In this document: in pieces, positions 61,551-64,000 of the stretch
Layout of the letters: each line of letters starts with the position of its first letter
Position numbering within the stretch: the first letter of the stretch is position 1
Assembly: GCF_000018545.1 (NCBI RefSeq)
Contig: NC_012587.1
Coordinates: forward strand, 62,001-126,000
DNA: 64,000 nucleotides
Origin: Sinorhizobium fredii NGR234
GTDB lineage: Bacteria > Pseudomonadota > Alphaproteobacteria > Rhizobiales > Rhizobiaceae
Direction: 5' to 3'
Notes under the pieces: model-generated
Seen by the model: the letters and a program-made list of their open reading frames with translations, nothing else
The model's database searches: none
Told to the model about the DNA's origin: nothing
Program-made: the position numbers and the translations under genes

Positions 61551-62477
61551 ATGATCGTTTGTTGCGGAGAGGCCCTGATCGACATGCTGCCGCGCGAGAC
61601 CGCGGCCGGGGAAAGCGCCTTTGCGCCCTATGCCGGCGGCGCCATCTTCAACACCGCGATCGCGCTTGGACGGCTCGGCATTCCGACCGGCTTTTTCACC
61701 GGGCTCTCCGACGACATGTTCGGCGACATCCTGCGCGAGACGCTGAAGGCGGCGAATGTCGATTTCGGCCCCTGTGCCACGCTGCCGCTCCACACCACGC
61801 TCGCCTTCGTCAAGCTTGTCCATGGGCATGCGAGCTATGCCTTCTTTGACGAGAACACTGCCGGCCGGATGATCACCACGGAGCATCTGCCGGCGCTCGG
61901 CGATTTCTGCGAGGCGCTGCACTTCGGCGCGATCAGCCTGATCCCCGAGCCCTGCGGCTCGACCTACGAAGCGCTGATGACGCGCGAGCACGAAAAGCGG
62001 GTGATTTCCTTCGATCCCAACATCCGGCCCGGCTTCATCACGGACCGAGAGGCGCACCTCGCCCGCATGAACCGCATGGCGGCAATGTCTGACATCATCA
62101 AGTTTTCCGACGAGGATCTAGCCTGGTTCGGCATGGAGGGCAGCCACGATGCGCTTGCGGCCGAGTGGCTGAAGCGCGGCCCGAAGCTGGTGTTGATCAC
62201 CCGGGGCGCCGACGGCGCCGTCGGCTATACGAAGAACCACAAGGTCGAAGTCGCAAGCGAGCGCGTGACGGTGGTCGACACGGTCGGCGCCGGCGACACC
62301 TTCGATGCCGGCGTGCTGGCCGCGCTGAAGCTCAACAACCTGCTGACCAAGGAGCAGGTCGCAAACCTGAGCGACGAGGCGGTCCGGCAAGCGCTGGCGC
62401 TTGGTGCCAAGGCAGCGGCCGTGACCGTGTCGCGCGCAGGCGCCAATCCGCCGTGGAAATACGAGATCGGGCTCTGA
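61551..62477 (+). CDS. frk: PfkB-family fructokinase
   Basis: Frk phosphorylates fructose at C6. The 308-residue protein opens MIVCCGEALIDMLPRETAAG and has the first PfkB glycine region AYFP-like GGAIFNTAIALGRLG (about 28-42) and the C-terminal signature DTVGAGDTFDAGVLAAL (about 244-260) with the catalytic Asp in GAGDTFDAG. Adjacent frcBCAK and pgi support fructose use. ATG 61551 follows GGGAGAA; frame extension upstream lacks similarity. Confidence 0.95.
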   Translation: MIVCCGEALIDMLPRETAAGESAFAPYAGGAIFNTAIALGRLGIPTGFFTGLSDDMFGDILRETLKAANVDFGPCATLPLHTTLAFVKLVHGHASYAFFDENTAGRMITTEHLPALGDFCEALHFGAISLIPEPCGSTYEALMTREHEKRVISFDPNIRPGFITDREAHLARMNRMAAMSDIIKFSDEDLAWFGMEGSHDALAAEWLKRGPKLVLITRGADGAVGYTKNHKVEVASERVTVVDTVGAGDTFDAGVLAALKLNNLLTKEQVANLSDEAVRQALALGAKAAAVTVSRAGANPPWKYEIGL

Positions 62478-62809
62478 TTTCCGGATGAGCCCCTCCCGAG
62501 TGAAGGGGTACTTTCGACAAGAGCGGATCGGGCGCATCCGCAAGCGGCCAGCGGATGCACCCCCCTCTGCCCTGCCGGGCATCTCCCCCACAAGGAGGGA
62601 GATTCGCTAGAGGCACCGCCTTCTAGCACAGCCAAGGCCAGCTCCCTGGGTGGATTGGCATTGTTTCTCGAAGAGTGAACGCGGAGCCTGCCTCCGGCCG
62701 ATCTCCCCCCTTGTGGGCCCTTGCGGGGGAGATGCCCGGCAGGGCAGAGGGGGGCGTCGACACTCGCTACCCCGCCCGTCCTGCCGCTGCAATCTGATCG
62801 CTTTCGGCG
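62478..62809. repeat. frk-pgi gap with a 30-bp perfect inverted repeat
   Basis: CCCCCCTCTGCCCTGCC.. at 62560-62589 is exactly repeated in inverse at 62725-62754, about 135 bases apart, each arm followed or preceded by a CTCCCCC / GGGGGAG hairpin. The arms look like two inverted copies of an intergenic palindrome. No gene is visible in the gap. Confidence 0.8.
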
Positions 62810-64000
62810 TTACCGCGCCGCCTTCAGCAGCGCATCAACCAGGCCCGCTGTCGAGGAATCGTGGCCCGCGGCGCTCTCCTTGCCCTCGACGACGGGCAGC
62901 AGGCCGGTCGCCAGTTCCTTGCCGAGCTCGACGCCCCACTGGTCGAAGGAGTTGATGTTGAAGAGCGCGCCTTCGACGAAGACGCGGTGCTCGTAGAGCG
63001 CGATCAGGCGGCCGAAAGCGAAGGGGTCGAGCTGGTCGTAGACGAAAGTAAGCGAAGGCCGGTTGCCGGTGAAGACGCGGTGTGGTGCGATCTTGTCCGC
63101 CTTCGCCTCGTCCATGCCCTTCGAGGTGAGCTGCGCCTTAGCCTCAGTCAGCGTACGGCCTTTCATCAGCGCTTCCGACTGCGCAAGGCAGTTGGCGATC
63201 AGCAACTGGTGCTGGTGGCGCAGGTCCTTTTCGTGGCCGTTGGCGGCGATCATGAATTCTGCCGGAATGATGTCGGTGCCCTGGTGGATGAGCTGGTAGA
63301 AGGCGTGCTGGCCATTGGTGCCCGGCTCGCCCCAGACGACCGGCCCGGTCGCAAATTCCACCGGCTTGCTGTCGAGCGTGACGGCCTTGCCGTTCGATTC
63401 CATGTCGAGCTGCTGCAGATAGGCCGGGAAGCGCGACAGGCGCTGGTCGTAGGGGAGGATCGCCCGCGACGGATAGCCGAGCACGTTGCGATGGTAGAAG
63501 CCGATGAGGCCGAGCAGAACAGGTAGGTTCTCGCGGACCGGGGCGGTACGGAAATGCTCGTCGATCGCGTGGCCGCCGTCGAGGAAGCGGCCGAAATTCT
63601 CACTTCCGACGGCGATCATCAGCGGCAGGCCGATGGCCGACCAGATCGAGTAGCGCCCGCCGACCCAATCCCAGAAGCCGAAGACGCGGGCGGCGTCGAT
63701 GCCGAAGGCGGCGACCTTGTCGAGTGCCGTCGAGACCGCCGCGAAGTGATTGCCGACCGCCGCCTCGCCGAGCTTGCCGGCGATGAAGGCGCGCGCCGTC
63801 GCCGCATTGGTCATCGTCTCGATCGTCGTGAAGGTCTTCGAGGCGACGATGAACAGAGAAGTTTCCGGGTCGAGCAGCTTCAGCGTATCGGCGATATGGG
63901 CGCCGTCGACATTGGAAACGAAATGCAGCCGCGGACCGTCGTGGAAGGGCGCGAGCGCCAGCGTCGCCATCACCGGGCCGAGGTCGGAGCCGCCGATGCC
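62810..64000 (-). CDS. pgi: Glucose-6-phosphate isomerase, C-terminal 396 residues (cut by window edge)
   Basis: Pgi interconverts glucose-6-phosphate and fructose-6-phosphate. The frame is open through the window end in phase ([11 protein letters not shown] at the edge, a family signature), so an N-terminal part of about 145 residues lies beyond 64000. Visible parts include [33 protein letters not shown], and the Pgi signature [20 protein letters not shown] and GVELGKELA. It is convergent with frk. Confidence 0.95.
   Translation of the reverse strand, partial: GIGGSDLGPVMATLALAPFHDGPRLHFVSNVDGAHIADTLKLLDPETSLFIVASKTFTTIETMTNAATARAFIAGKLGEAAVGNHFAAVSTALDKVAAFGIDAARVFGFWDWVGGRYSIWSAIGLPLMIAVGSENFGRFLDGGHAIDEHFRTAPVRENLPVLLGLIGFYHRNVLGYPSRAILPYDQRLSRFPAYLQQLDMESNGKAVTLDSKPVEFATGPVVWGEPGTNGQHAFYQLIHQGTDIIPAEFMIAANGHEKDLRHQHQLLIANCLAQSEALMKGRTLTEAKAQLTSKGMDEAKADKIAPHRVFTGNRPSLTFVYDQLDPFAFGRLIALYEHRVFVEGALFNINSFDQWGVELGKELATGLLPVVEGKESAAGHDSSTAGLVDALLKAAR

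Noticed and set aside
1..64000. CRISPR arrays, prophage or conjugation genes
   Set aside because: No regularly spaced direct repeats, cas, phage structural or mobilisation genes were seen; repeats present are palindromic intergenic elements and two insertion sequences.

Overview
The window is high-GC alphaproteobacterial chromosome. It looks like a Sinorhizobium/Ensifer species close to S. meliloti. The reasons are the frcR/frcBCAK fructose-uptake operon followed by pyrC, pyrE, frk and pgi; a clr / CHASE2-adenylate-cyclase / spdA-type cAMP cluster next to putA; the rpmH-rnpA-yidC order; and intergenic mosaic repeats typical of rhizobia. The exact species cannot be read from the sequence. No phage, plasmid replication, nodulation or CRISPR locus is visible.

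Layout. 1-3.1 kb: end of fmt, truA, a small membrane protein and dapE. 3.2-9.6 kb: an RND efflux pair preceded by a catalytically dead-looking alpha/beta hydrolase, read divergently from a LysR regulator. 9.6-17 kb: DEAD-box helicase, DUF805 protein, dapD, LOG-family protein, HAD pyrimidine-nucleotidase-like protein, EamA transporter and a PEP-mutase-like enzyme. 17.0-18.4 kb: an intact IS481-type element inside a mosaic repeat, with a 4-bp target duplication. 18.4-27.3 kb: argB; an ECF sigma / anti-sigma / FAS1 / Tat-MsrB block; DUF1269 protein; engB; EamA transporter; yidC-rnpA-rpmH. 27.6-33.8 kb: chemoreceptor, a TVP38 / flavin disulfide reductase / orphan histidine kinase operon, and tRNA-Arg(ACG). 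33.8-41.7 kb: YbaK deacylase, then an unfamiliar locus (porin-like protein, a large acidic DUF4114 protein and a membrane-anchored LuxR-type regulator), an ICMT-like methyltransferase, a 34-residue membrane peptide, DUF1810, an aldo/keto reductase and YigZ. 42-53 kb: putA, YkgJ, SpdA-like phosphodiesterase, a proline-racemase-superfamily enzyme, a Sel1-type protein, FecR protein, CHASE2 adenylate cyclase, Clr and DoxX. 53.2-53.8 kb: an IS200-type element. 53.8-64 kb: the frc operon with its ROK regulator, pyrC, pyrE, frk and the C-terminal part of pgi.

How the parts work together. FrcBCA imports fructose, Frk phosphorylates it and Pgi links it to glucose-6-phosphate. FrcR probably controls uptake through a near-perfect 21-bp palindrome found before frcB. 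The cAMP block carries its own synthesis (cyclase), sensing (Clr) and degradation (SpdA-like) genes, and a sequence matching the Clr consensus lies between the Sel1-type and FecR genes. PutA and the racemase-superfamily enzyme next to it suggest proline and hydroxyproline catabolism. The sigma/anti-sigma/FAS1/MsrB block looks like an envelope stress and methionine-repair unit.

Most of the window is ordinary core chromosome. The parts most worth a second look are the DUF4114/porin/membrane-LuxR locus, the triad-less hydrolase, the sigma-FAS1-MsrB block, the Clr site and mosaic repeats around the cAMP genes, and the FrcR operator candidate.
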